The notes under the pieces were generated by a model that saw nothing but the letters and a program-made list of their open reading frames with translations, ran no database searches and was not told the DNA's origin. A stretch of 64,000 nt of DNA. Source: Methanolobus sp. Lineage in GTDB: Archaea; Halobacteriota; Methanosarcinia; Methanosarcinales; Methanosarcinaceae. Positions 1 to 8,863 of the stretch are shown here, piece by piece (the stretch's first letter is position 1; each line of letters opens with the position of its first letter). The translations under genes were made by a program, and so were the position numbers. The stretch is taken from NCBI RefSeq assembly GCF_016278385.1, contig NZ_JADQBY010000019.1, forward strand, positions 45,651 to 109,650, written 5' to 3'.

Positions 1-8
1 GATAACTA

Positions 9-1379
9 ATGGTTGACAGACAGGCAATGCCACTGCAGGATCCTAAAGAGAGGGCACACAATTTCAATGAGGTGGCACTTGGTTATAGTGGTGAGCAGGC
101 ACTTGCTGAAGCTTCAAGGTGTCTTGAGTGCAAAAGCCCTAAATGTGTAGAAGGTTGTCCTGTGAATATCGATATACCTGGCTTCATCTCCTGTATAAAG
201 AAAGAGGACTTTGACGGGGCAATCGATACAATAAAACTTACCAACACACTTCCTGCAGTATGCGGACGTGTCTGTCCTCAGGAAGTTCAGTGTGAACTAC
301 ACTGTATACTTGCAAAGAAGGGTGAACCTGTTGCTATCGGAAGACTTGAGCGCTTCTGTGCAGACTATGAAAGGGAGAAGGGTGTAACTCCTCCTGTCCG
401 CACCACATCTTCAGGTAAGAAGGTTGCAGTGATCGGTGCCGGTCCTGCAGGTCTTACGGCAGCAGCTGATCTTGCAAAAGCAGGTCATGCAGTCACAATG
501 TTCGAATCACTTCACGATACTGGCGGTGTACTTACTTATGGAATTCCTGAATTCAGGCTTCCAAAAGCAATCGTCAGGGATGAAGTGGAATACATTAAAC
601 AACTTGGTGTTGATGTCAAGGTTGATTACGTCATCGGTAAAATAAAGACCCTCGATGAGCTCAGAGAGGATTTTGATGCGGTTTTCCTTGGAACAGGCGC
701 TGGATTGCCTAAATTTATGGGCATAGAAGGTGAGAACCTCAATGGTGTTTACTCTGCAAACGAGTTCCTGACACGGGTTAATCTGATGAAAGCCTACCTG
801 TTCCCTGACTACGATACTCCTATCAAGAGAGGGAAGCATGTCATTGTAGTTGGCGGCGGCAACGTTGCAATGGATGCCGCACGCAGTGCACTCCGTCTTG
901 GTGCAGATGAGGTAAGCATAGTCTATCGTCGTAGTGAGGATGAACTCCCTGCAAGGAAAGAAGAAGTTGAGAATGCAAAGGAAGAAGGTATTGTTTTCAG
1001 GCTCCTTACTAACCCGACCCGAATACTTGAAGGTGAGAACATGACAGTAAATGGCGTTGAATGCATAAGGATGGAACTTGGAGAACCCGATGAGTCAGGA
1101 CGCAGAAGCCCTGTTCCAATAGAAGGCTCTGAGCATGTAGTAGATGCTGATGTCGTTGTCATTGCCATAGGCACATCACCCAATCCTATGATATTTTCCG
1201 GATCAGAGGGTCTGGAAACAAATTCCAGGGGCACTATAATTGTCGACGATTCCGGAAAGACTTCCCTTGCAAATGTCTATGCCGGTGGGGATGCTGTGAC
1301 CGGTGCTGCAACTGTTATCAGTGCAATGGGCGCAGGTAAGATTGCTGCACAGGCCATTAATGAATATCTTAGCAACTAA
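9..1379 (+). CDS. gltA: NADPH-dependent glutamate synthase small subunit / NfnB-SudA-like flavoprotein
   Basis: This is a cytosolic FAD, NADPH and 4Fe-4S oxidoreductase of the glutamate synthase beta-subunit family (456 aa, full family length). The N-terminal Fer4_20 region carries two cysteine groups: C38, C41, C46, C50 and C85, C89, C95, C99. The FAD Rossmann motif GAGPAG is at 143-148, and the NADPH motif GGGNVAMDAAR is near residue 285. Family members act either as the GOGAT electron-input subunit or as the larger subunit of NADH-dependent ferredoxin:NADP+ oxidoreductase (sulfide dehydrogenase). The first bases read TAATG, so a preceding stop codon may overlap this ATG. That would fit the usual partner gene (ferredoxin-NADP reductase-like subunit) lying just outside the window. 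Whether it is GltA or NfnB cannot be settled without that neighbour. Confidence 0.9.
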   Translation: MVDRQAMPLQDPKERAHNFNEVALGYSGEQALAEASRCLECKSPKCVEGCPVNIDIPGFISCIKKEDFDGAIDTIKLTNTLPAVCGRVCPQEVQCELHCILAKKGEPVAIGRLERFCADYEREKGVTPPVRTTSSGKKVAVIGAGPAGLTAAADLAKAGHAVTMFESLHDTGGVLTYGIPEFRLPKAIVRDEVEYIKQLGVDVKVDYVIGKIKTLDELREDFDAVFLGTGAGLPKFMGIEGENLNGVYSANEFLTRVNLMKAYLFPDYDTPIKRGKHVIVVGGGNVAMDAARSALRLGADEVSIVYRRSEDELPARKEEVENAKEEGIVFRLLTNPTRILEGENMTVNGVECIRMELGEPDESGRRSPVPIEGSEHVVDADVVVIAIGTSPNPMIFSGSEGLETNSRGTIIVDDSGKTSLANVYAGGDAVTGAATVISAMGAGKIAAQAINEYLSN

Positions 1380-1447
1380 TTTTGTTATCTGGCATCGTCC
1401 GGATCTCCTATTTTTTTCGGACATCTTTTTAAGCTGGTGCATGCTAA

Positions 1448-3484
1448 ATGGTACCAATGAAAAAAGGCAGGTATTTTTCCACTAAATCCGGTAACTCACA
1501 TGTAGTAAGTGTGAACGCTTCTTCTGCCAGACATAAAAGTTCTAAAAACAATATGTCGAGGAAAGTCCCGCCTCATAACAAACCTGTTCAGAGGTATGCG
1601 AGTAACGAAAAGGACTATATTTTCTGGTGCACTAAATGTAATGTTCCTCTTATGGAAAAAGGCTGTAATACCTGTGAGGAAGAAGGAAGGAAGCTCGATC
1701 TTTCACAACCTGCAGATGTGAGGTTTTGTTCCCCTTATGAAAGGGGTGTTCTTCATGAGCTCTTGATATCACTTTTTGAAAGTGATCCATTTGGAGAACG
1801 TGTCATTCTGCTGAATAAGATTCCTGGGGACGATAAGGTTGACGAGGTCATAGTTGACAGTCTGGTTGTTGGAATACTTCGTTTTGATATGCAAAAAATG
1901 GACTATATTTTAGAGCCATCTGTTTCCGGTGCTCAGATTCTTCTGGAACATACTAACCTGAAAACCGTAGTCTTGAAAAAGACTTCCAAACACCTTAACG
2001 GTAAAAAAGTCAATTATGATATTGTTGAATCAATTTCTTCTGATGTTCGGGAAAGTGATATTGTTCTTGTAAAGTCTGGCAACCTTGTGGGTTTTGGGAT
2101 TGCATATTGTGATTCAATGAATGCGTCTTCTGTAAATGGTCCAATGCTAAGGGTCAGGAAAATAGATTCCAGGCAGATCTCATTGAATCCGAAGGTTTCC
2201 ACCATGGATGATGTGATAGCTGCCAATGTATCTCATATACGTACTATTGGTAAGAATGCAATCAACACGATAAAAGGTATTGCTAACCAGAAAGACTACA
2301 AAAATCTCCCGGTGAATGTGTCTTTCAGTGGTGGTAAGGATAGTCTTGTAGTACTTGATCTGACTCTGAGTGCGCTTAAGAACAGGAAAGTTCAGGCATT
2401 TTTCCTCAATACTGGTATTGAATTCCCTGAAACCGTGGAATTTGCTCATAAGTATTGCAAAGAAAATAACGTTGAATTAATTGAAAAAAAGGCAGTGTCC
2501 GATTTCTGGGACAATGTAGATGCATTTGGTCCTCCTGCGAAGGATTTTCGCTGGTGCTGCAAGATATGTAAGCTTGCTCCGGCAAATGCTGCCATAGAAG
2601 AGTGTCTTGCAGAGGCTCCCACATGTATAACCGTGGACGGAAAAAGAAGATACGAGTCATTTTCAAGGGCAAATATCTCGACAAGTGAAAAAAATCCGTT
2701 TGTTCCGGGTCAGCTTAATATTTTCCCTGTCAAGGACTGGAAAGCGATAGAGATCTGGTTGTATATCTATTGGAGAAAACTTGAATATAACCCGCTTTAT
2801 GATCTTGGTTTTGAGAGAGTTGGATGTTATTTGTGTCCTGCTGCTCTTTCAGCGGAATACCAGCGTTTGAAGGTTCTGCATCCTGAGCTGCATAGCAAGT
2901 GGGAATCGTTCCTTATGCAATGGGCAAAAAAGAATGGTCTGTCAGATGAGTTTATAGAGCATGGTTTGTGGAGGTGGAAAGAACTCCCTCCTAAGATGCT
3001 AAAACTCTGCGATGATCTTGGAATATCTTCATCTGCAATCGCCAGTGATTCATCATTCACTGTAAACATAACTTCTGGGATATCTCCATGCAAGGCAGGG
3101 GGCTATAGTATTGAAGCTTCCATACAGGGTTTTTCAATGAAAAGAACCATGGATTTCATGAATATCATTGGAGAGATGGTTTTCTCAGAAGAGCTTGGTC
3201 TTCTCATAGTCAGGACAGATTCATCCTCTATTAAAATATTTTCGACCGGTAGCATTGTTGTCAATTCTGAAAACCGGGAAACAGCTGATTCTGTTTTCGG
3301 GGAAGTTTCACGTCAGTTATTAAAGGCTCATAAATGCACGGGCTGTGGCATATGCCTCAAAGTATGTCCTGTAAATGCTATTGTGCTTGAAGATGGTCAT
3401 GTCCGCATAAATGAAAGCTGTATCAGGTGTGGAAAATGCACTGATTCATGTGTGGTGCTAAAATATGCGAAGAAATTCTCTTGA
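1448..3484 (+). CDS. Phosphoadenosine phosphosulfate reductase family protein with zinc ribbon, PUA and 2x[4Fe-4S] ferredoxin domains
   Basis: A 678-aa multidomain protein. A low-complexity basic leader (1-50) is followed by a zinc ribbon (WCTKCNVP...CNTC, about 60-75), a PUA-like domain (about 110-250) and a PAPS reductase/ATP-pyrophosphatase domain. That domain has the P-loop FSGGKDSL near 292 and a cluster-like cysteine pair in RWCCKICK. A C-terminal ferredoxin with two CxxCxxCxxxCP-type motifs begins near 629. Methanogens carry this architecture. A redox or sulfur-transfer role on a nucleotide or RNA substrate is inferred from the PUA domain, not shown. The start is uncertain: the leader is atypical, and a second in-frame ATG at 1553 (MSRKVPP) resembles the start of relatives. 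Confidence 0.85.
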   Translation: MVPMKKGRYFSTKSGNSHVVSVNASSARHKSSKNNMSRKVPPHNKPVQRYASNEKDYIFWCTKCNVPLMEKGCNTCEEEGRKLDLSQPADVRFCSPYERGVLHELLISLFESDPFGERVILLNKIPGDDKVDEVIVDSLVVGILRFDMQKMDYILEPSVSGAQILLEHTNLKTVVLKKTSKHLNGKKVNYDIVESISSDVRESDIVLVKSGNLVGFGIAYCDSMNASSVNGPMLRVRKIDSRQISLNPKVSTMDDVIAANVSHIRTIGKNAINTIKGIANQKDYKNLPVNVSFSGGKDSLVVLDLTLSALKNRKVQAFFLNTGIEFPETVEFAHKYCKENNVELIEKKAVSDFWDNVDAFGPPAKDFRWCCKICKLAPANAAIEECLAEAPTCITVDGKRRYESFSRANISTSEKNPFVPGQLNIFPVKDWKAIEIWLYIYWRKLEYNPLYDLGFERVGCYLCPAALSAEYQRLKVLHPELHSKWESFLMQWAKKNGLSDEFIEHGLWRWKELPPKMLKLCDDLGISSSAIASDSSFTVNITSGISPCKAGGYSIEASIQGFSMKRTMDFMNIIGEMVFSEELGLLIVRTDSSSIKIFSTGSIVVNSENRETADSVFGEVSRQLLKAHKCTGCGICLKVCPVNAIVLEDGHVRINESCIRCGKCTDSCVVLKYAKKFS

Positions 3485-3565
3485 AGCCAATATTTTATCT
3501 TTTATGGTGAATTATTAATAGGTTAATATATTATATCTAGGAAAAAGAATATCAGAAGGGTAAAA

Positions 3566-4651
3566 ATGGTTACAACCGGAAGAGATGGAATTTCACGTAT
3601 AATTAATGCAAAATGGGCGATAGCCTCCTTGGCTGGTATTTTTCTTCTATTCTTATTATTCGTCTACATACTTTTCCCGCTTGCAGACGGTCTGGTTCTT
3701 GGCCTTGTTTTTGCCTACATTGCCCGCCCGATTTTCATGAAGCTTAAAAGGTTCAGGAAATTAGGGGCCCTTGTAGCAACAATGTGTATAGTTGTTCCTG
3801 TTGTTTTCATAATAGGTTCTGGAATGATTGAAATACTTCGCCAGATCATCTGGGTCATTGAGAATCAGGCAGATGTCATCAATTCAGCTCTTGACCTTTT
3901 AAGGTCTATAGACGTACCTGCGAAATATAGTGATGATGTACAGCAGATGATATGGAATATTTCTACATCCTTCTTCCCTCTTCTAAGCAAGATAGGGATA
4001 GTATCATATGCCCGCAATCTTATGATGTTTGGCATAAACCTGCTTTTAGCAATTTTCCTGTGTTACTTTTTACTTGCAGACGGAGATGGTTTTTATCGAG
4101 CAACATTGAGGTTAGTTCCTGAGAAACACAAGTCCGTTTTTACGCGGTTCTTATTGCATCTTGATGTGATATTGCAAGGTGTTTTTGTAGGGAATGCCTC
4201 TGCTGCATTGATAGTCAGTGTTCTTTCTCTGATAGTTTTCTATGCATTTGGTTTCAGCCATGTTCTTGCGCTAGCAGCCCTAATATTTGTGGCATCTGTT
4301 ATCCCCATGTTTGCCGGATACATGGTTCTTCTTATTATGTCTTTATACCGTTATCTGGACCAGGGACTTGAAAGTGCAGCTGTGTTCTTTGTAGTTGCCT
4401 CTATAGTCATCTATGCTCCTCCAGAACTTGTCCTTCGTCCTTATCTTGCAAGTATCAAATCTCAGATACATCCTTTCCTTATTCTCCTCGCATTTCTGGG
4501 TGGTGCATTTGTAGGTGGTCTTGCAGGTTTCTTCCTGGCTCCTATCGTATTGGGTGCTATAATTGCAGCATACAGGGTCCACACGGATGATGACAGGCTA
4601 ATTTGTTCACATACGGATGCTTCTTTCTGTGACAAGGAGGTTGCAGAATGA
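3566..4651 (+). CDS. AI-2E family transporter (UPF0118/PerM-type permease)
   Basis: A 361-aa integral membrane protein of the UPF0118/AI-2E exporter family. Hydrophobic segments lie at about 15-55, 65-90, 145-175 and in a C-terminal cluster from about 210 to 340. The family hallmark region is PFLILLAFLGGAFVGGLAG followed by FFLAPIVLG. The cytoplasmic-side amphipathic stretch between the second and third groups is typical. The start is an ATG preceded by AGAAGGG. Family members export small molecules or act as Na+/H+ antiporters; the substrate here is unknown. It stands alone between the Fe-S protein and thrS, with short untranslated gaps on both sides. Confidence 0.85.
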   Translation: MVTTGRDGISRIINAKWAIASLAGIFLLFLLFVYILFPLADGLVLGLVFAYIARPIFMKLKRFRKLGALVATMCIVVPVVFIIGSGMIEILRQIIWVIENQADVINSALDLLRSIDVPAKYSDDVQQMIWNISTSFFPLLSKIGIVSYARNLMMFGINLLLAIFLCYFLLADGDGFYRATLRLVPEKHKSVFTRFLLHLDVILQGVFVGNASAALIVSVLSLIVFYAFGFSHVLALAALIFVASVIPMFAGYMVLLIMSLYRYLDQGLESAAVFFVVASIVIYAPPELVLRPYLASIKSQIHPFLILLAFLGGAFVGGLAGFFLAPIVLGAIIAAYRVHTDDDRLICSHTDASFCDKEVAE

Positions 4652-4755
4652 AAATACTTTATTTCTATTCCTGAACTCTGTTTTGCTTTGGTTAATTGAA
4701 AAAACTTAATTAAGGATTGGTCTAATTAGGTAGCAGATATCTTTAAGGTGAATTT

Positions 4756-6666
4756 ATGCAATTATTACTGATCCATTCTGATTATATTGAATATGAAGTG
4801 AAAAAAAGCACACCTGTTGCTGAAAAAATAGAAGACTCCTTCAAACAGGGAAGGCTTGAAGAAGCTCTTACTGCATTTATTGCAGTGGAAAAAATTGATG
4901 AGTCTAATGTTGAAGGTGCTATTTCCAAAGCGGTGGAAGAGATAAAAAGTGTAGCTTCACAGGTCAAGGCCGAAAATATAATGGTCTATCCGTATGCCCA
5001 TTTAAGTTCAGATCTGTCTTCTCCAAAAGCCGGTGTTACTGTCCTGAAGGGAATTGAGGAAGCACTGTCCGGTGAATTTAATGTTAAAAGAGCACCATTT
5101 GGCTGGTACAAGGCTTTTAAGATCAGCTGTAAAGGGCACCCTCTTTCCGAACTCTCACGTTCCATAGTGCCTGATGAGTCCGTCTCCGGTTCAGAGCCGC
5201 CTGCATGTATTGCACCCATGAAGGAAGAAGTGGTTTCTGAAGCTCTCAAGGCTGAAAGCACTGCCAAGTCCTACTGGCATGTTCTGACTCCTGATGGTAC
5301 TTTGCATGATGCAGCCAGTTTTGATTTCACAGGTCACGAAAATCTTGGAAAATTCGTGGATTACGAGATCTCTAAAAAGAGAGCTGTTGAAAAGGCACCC
5401 CCACATGTTGAGCTCATGCGCAGACTGGAAATAGCTGACTATGAACCGGGGTCTGATTCCGGTAACATGCGTTATTATCCAAAAGGTCGTCTTATGAAAT
5501 CACTCCTTGAGAATTACGTACTTGAGGAATCCTCAAAGGTCGGGGCAATGGAGGTAGAGACTCCTATTATGTATGACATGAACCACCCAACCCTTAAGAA
5601 ATACCTTGATAGATTCCCTGCCCGTCAGTATTCTATTGAATCTGACAAGAGGCAGCTTTTCCTGAGGTTTGCGGCATGTTTCGGCCAGTTCCTTATGAAC
5701 CACGATATGACAATTTCTTATAAGAACCTGCCACTCAAGATGGTTGAAATGACCAGGTACAGCTTCAGGAAAGAGCAGCGTGGAGAGCTTGTTGGTCTGA
5801 GGCGTCTTAGGGCTTTCACAATGCCTGATATGCACAGTCTGTGTGCTGACATGGAGCAGGCAATATCACAGTTTGAAGATCAGTATAACATGTGTATTTC
5901 TGTTCTGGATAAGATAGGCATTAAATTGGATGATTTTGAAGTTGCCATCAGGTTTACCAGGGATTTCTATAATGAGAACAAGGATTTCATCACAAACCTT
6001 GCAAAGACTGTGGACAAGCCGGTACTTATTGAAATGTGGGATACTCGCTTCTTCTACTTTGTACTTAAGTTCGAGTTCAACTTCGTTGATGCTCTTGCAA
6101 AGGCAAGTGCTCTTTCAACTGTGCAGATAGATGTAGAGAATGCTGAACGGTACGACATTAACTACATTGATTCCAATGGAAATGCAAACAAGCCAGTGAT
6201 TCTTCACTGCTCACCAAGTGGAGCAATTGAACGCTGTATCTACGGTCTCCTTGAGAAAGAGGCAATGAAGGCTGAAGAAGGTGGAGTTCCAATATTGCCG
6301 CTATGGCTCTCTCCTACTCAGGTAAGGGTTATACCAATAGCTGACAAGCACCTGGAATATGCCATAAAAGTATCTGAACAACTTAACTGTCGTGTTGATA
6401 TTGATGACAGAGAAGATACTGTAGGTAAAAAGATACGTGAAGCTGGTCGTGAATGGGTTCCATATGTTGTGGTTGTCGGTGACAGTGAAGTTGAAAGTGG
6501 TACTGTCAATGTAACCATCCGTGCAGAGTCAGAACCTAAGAAACCATTAAAGGTGGAGATGACTCCTGAAGAACTTAATTCGAAGATATCTTCCGAAATT
6601 GAAGGAATGCCTTACAAAGGTCTCAGTCTTGCAAAAATGCTAAGTGTGAGGCCAAAATTCTTATAA
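4756..6666 (+). CDS. thrS: Threonyl-tRNA synthetase, archaeal type
   Basis: Charges tRNA-Thr with threonine in the cytosol. The 636-aa protein begins with the archaeal-specific editing domain (about 1-145, [15 protein letters not shown]...), which is related to D-aminoacyl-tRNA deacylases and removes mischarged serine. The class II catalytic core follows, with motif 2 ([20 protein letters not shown], from about 336) and motif 3 ([12 protein letters not shown], about 486). The C-terminal HGTP anticodon-binding domain (about 525-636) contains [15 protein letters not shown]. The ATG at 4756 follows AAGGTGA. The length is normal for archaeal ThrS. It is followed after 23 nt by acylphosphatase and may be co-transcribed with it. 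Confidence 0.97.
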   Translation: MQLLLIHSDYIEYEVKKSTPVAEKIEDSFKQGRLEEALTAFIAVEKIDESNVEGAISKAVEEIKSVASQVKAENIMVYPYAHLSSDLSSPKAGVTVLKGIEEALSGEFNVKRAPFGWYKAFKISCKGHPLSELSRSIVPDESVSGSEPPACIAPMKEEVVSEALKAESTAKSYWHVLTPDGTLHDAASFDFTGHENLGKFVDYEISKKRAVEKAPPHVELMRRLEIADYEPGSDSGNMRYYPKGRLMKSLLENYVLEESSKVGAMEVETPIMYDMNHPTLKKYLDRFPARQYSIESDKRQLFLRFAACFGQFLMNHDMTISYKNLPLKMVEMTRYSFRKEQRGELVGLRRLRAFTMPDMHSLCADMEQAISQFEDQYNMCISVLDKIGIKLDDFEVAIRFTRDFYNENKDFITNLAKTVDKPVLIEMWDTRFFYFVLKFEFNFVDALAKASALSTVQIDVENAERYDINYIDSNGNANKPVILHCSPSGAIERCIYGLLEKEAMKAEEGGVPILPLWLSPTQVRVIPIADKHLEYAIKVSEQLNCRVDIDDREDTVGKKIREAGREWVPYVVVVGDSEVESGTVNVTIRAESEPKKPLKVEMTPEELNSKISSEIEGMPYKGLSLAKMLSVRPKFL

Positions 6667-6689
6667 GCCTGCCAGACAAATTAACCTAT

Positions 6690-6992
6690 ATGCAGAACGA
6701 GATGTCCAATGCAGAGGAGCTTTCCTCTGCAACTATTCTTGTAAGGGGAAGCGTTCAGGGTGTCTATTTCCGCAAATTCACAGTGGAAAATGCCCGTAAC
6801 CTGGGTCTGACCGGATTTGCGCAGAACCTGCCTGGTGGGATGGTTAAAGTTTTCGCTGAAGGGAGAAGGGCTTCTGTTCAGCAACTCATTGATTATTTGC
6901 ATATAGGTCCGACTATGGCAAACGTTCAGGAAGTGAATATTGAGTGGTCCGATCCAACGGGTAATTTTTCGGATTTCACTATCAAGCGTTGA
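6690..6992 (+). CDS. acyP: Acylphosphatase
   Basis: A small cytosolic enzyme (100 aa) that hydrolyses carboxyl-phosphate bonds of acyl phosphates. Both signatures are visible: VRGSVQGVYFRKF (the Arg in YFRK binds phosphate) and GFAQNLPGGMVKVFAEG, which carries the catalytic Asn. The fold ends with IEWSDPTGNFSDFTIKR. ATG codons at 6690 and 6702 are both possible, and neither has a strong ribosome binding site. It lies 23 nt downstream of thrS on the same strand. Confidence 0.92.
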   Translation: MQNEMSNAEELSSATILVRGSVQGVYFRKFTVENARNLGLTGFAQNLPGGMVKVFAEGRRASVQQLIDYLHIGPTMANVQEVNIEWSDPTGNFSDFTIKR

Positions 6993-7280
6993 TTTAATTG
7001 AATTTTTTTAATCTTATTTTCACTGCTTCCTATTTTTAATATCTTATGTATTCTTGTTTTTATGTCGTTGAAGAGAAGAAGTCCTTTATCCAGATTCACA
7101 TGTGCTGCATCGAACTGAGTGAGATGTGTCTTTGACCAAATCACGGATATTCAGGTTTCATGGTTTTCTTGTTCTTCTAAGTATTCTGGCTCACTGTAGT
7201 GGAATAATTATACTGTAGCCGTTATGTTTGTTTTGCCTCTTCCGATTAACTTTAATAGTTCTATTACTGATTTCTAATTG

Positions 7281-8456
7281 ATGGAAAACGTAATTATTGT
7301 AAGATATGGTGAACTTGCTTTGAAGAGCACAGGTGTTCGTAACTTGTATGAAAGAACCCTGGTGAAAAATATCTCCTCCATGCTGGAACACCGTGGTGTG
7401 CCTTATTCCCGTATAAACCGTGAATGGGGGAGAATATTTATTGAAACTGATGATTTCAGGGCTGCAAAAGCAGCGGCAGACGTTTTTGGGGTTGTATCTA
7501 CTTCTTTTGCACAGGTGACTGATGCTACCATCGAGGCAGCAGGATCATTGTGCGCAAAGCTTGCTGATGGGTTTATTACTGAAGGTCAGTCATTTGCTAT
7601 CAGGGCCAGACGTACTGGTAACCATAGTTTTTCTTCACGTGATATTGGTATGAAGTGTGGTGATTCAGTCTGGACAATGCTTGAATCTAAAGGTATTACA
7701 CCTTCTGTGGACCTGACAAATCCGGACAGGGAAATATTTGTAGAAATGCGTCAGAGCAAATCATATGTTTTCACAGAAGCGGTAGAAGGTGTAGGTGGAC
7801 TTCCCCTGGGAACTCAGGGCAAGATGATCTCCCTTGTGTCAGGTGGGATTGATTCCCCAGTTGCCACATGGCTTATGATGAAGAGGGGAGTTGAGGTGAT
7901 ATCTGTTTATTGTAATAATTTCCCTTACAATGATGATCGTGCCCCTAAACGTACAATGGATTCTATTAAAGCCCTTCAGGAATGGTGCCCGGGTCGTCCT
8001 TTAAAGATATATGAAGTTTCGCACGGGGAGAGTCTTGGTGCCTTTATAGATAAATGTTCCAGAAACAAGACATGTCTTTTGTGTAAAAGAACTATGTACC
8101 GGGTAGCTGCTGAGGTTATGAAAAAAGAAGGTGCTTCAGGTATAATTACCGGTTCATCTCTTGGTCAGGTGGCTTCCCAGACTACTGCTAACATGTATGC
8201 TGAATTGTATGGGCTTTGTGTCCCACTGTACCATCCGGTTATAGGTTTTGATAAGAATGAGATTATCAATATTGCAAGAAAGATAGGTACTTATGATATT
8301 TCCATCCGTGAGACCGGTGGATGTGGTGCTGTACCAGTACATCCTGAAGTTAAAGCTGCTTTTGATTCCATGCTTGCAGAAGAATCAAAGATTGACATTG
8401 ATGTTCTTGTTAGGAAATCTGTTGAAAGTGCCAGGATAATGTATCCTGACTTTTAA
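7281..8456 (+). CDS. thiI: tRNA 4-thiouridine synthase ThiI, archaeal form without rhodanese domain
   Basis: Makes s4U8 in tRNA. The protein has an N-terminal ferredoxin-like plus THUMP region (about 1-165) and an adenylating PP-loop domain (VSGGIDSPVATWL, near 186), and it lacks the C-terminal rhodanese domain of E. coli ThiI. Methanogen ThiI proteins instead use a CxxC pair as persulfide carrier. That pair is here as TCLLCKR, with cysteines at 265 and 268, the same numbering I recall for the Methanococcus maripaludis enzyme. The ATG at 7281 is preferred over the TTG three bases earlier. An AT-rich 288-nt gap with likely promoter elements precedes it. Confidence 0.93.
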   Translation: MENVIIVRYGELALKSTGVRNLYERTLVKNISSMLEHRGVPYSRINREWGRIFIETDDFRAAKAAADVFGVVSTSFAQVTDATIEAAGSLCAKLADGFITEGQSFAIRARRTGNHSFSSRDIGMKCGDSVWTMLESKGITPSVDLTNPDREIFVEMRQSKSYVFTEAVEGVGGLPLGTQGKMISLVSGGIDSPVATWLMMKRGVEVISVYCNNFPYNDDRAPKRTMDSIKALQEWCPGRPLKIYEVSHGESLGAFIDKCSRNKTCLLCKRTMYRVAAEVMKKEGASGIITGSSLGQVASQTTANMYAELYGLCVPLYHPVIGFDKNEIINIARKIGTYDISIRETGGCGAVPVHPEVKAAFDSMLAEESKIDIDVLVRKSVESARIMYPDF

Positions 8457-8863
8457 CTTTCATTTTTAATTATTTATTGTGCATGGGTTTGCACATTTAT
8501 AAATGTCAAAAATTATATATCACTCTATTTTTTCTTCAATACCATTAGTATTGATATCGATTTCATTATGATGGCCTGATGTGGTTGTCTTTAGACTGTT
8601 GTGCAAAAGCTTTATATGTGTTTATCAACAATGCACAATTAGCCGCACAAACTCACAGCAAATGAATTTTTAGCACAAATTTCATCCTTTATCTCTCGTC
8701 CATTCCCTCAATTATTCCCGTGCGCCTAAACTCTTTTAATTATTTCTATAATTGTGTTTATATCCTTACTACTTTTTGTTGTTGATGGTAACTCTTATAT
8801 AAATCTCGAGCATATAATATTCTTGGATTTATAATAATCATTTTGGATCAATAGTTGGTTTTT
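8457..8863. promoter_or_regulatory. Intergenic region with TATA-box promoter for the FlaD/E-domain gene
   Basis: This 407-bp gap holds no convincing gene. A TATA-like CTTATATAA at 8794-8802 sits about 60 nt before the ATG at 8864 and is the best promoter candidate. A second TATA-like element (CTTTATATG) lies near 8610. Several GCACAA/TTGTGC words occur between 8479 and 8675 (for example GTGCATGGGTTTGCAC and GTTGTGCAAAAG) and could be regulator sites. Confidence 0.45.
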
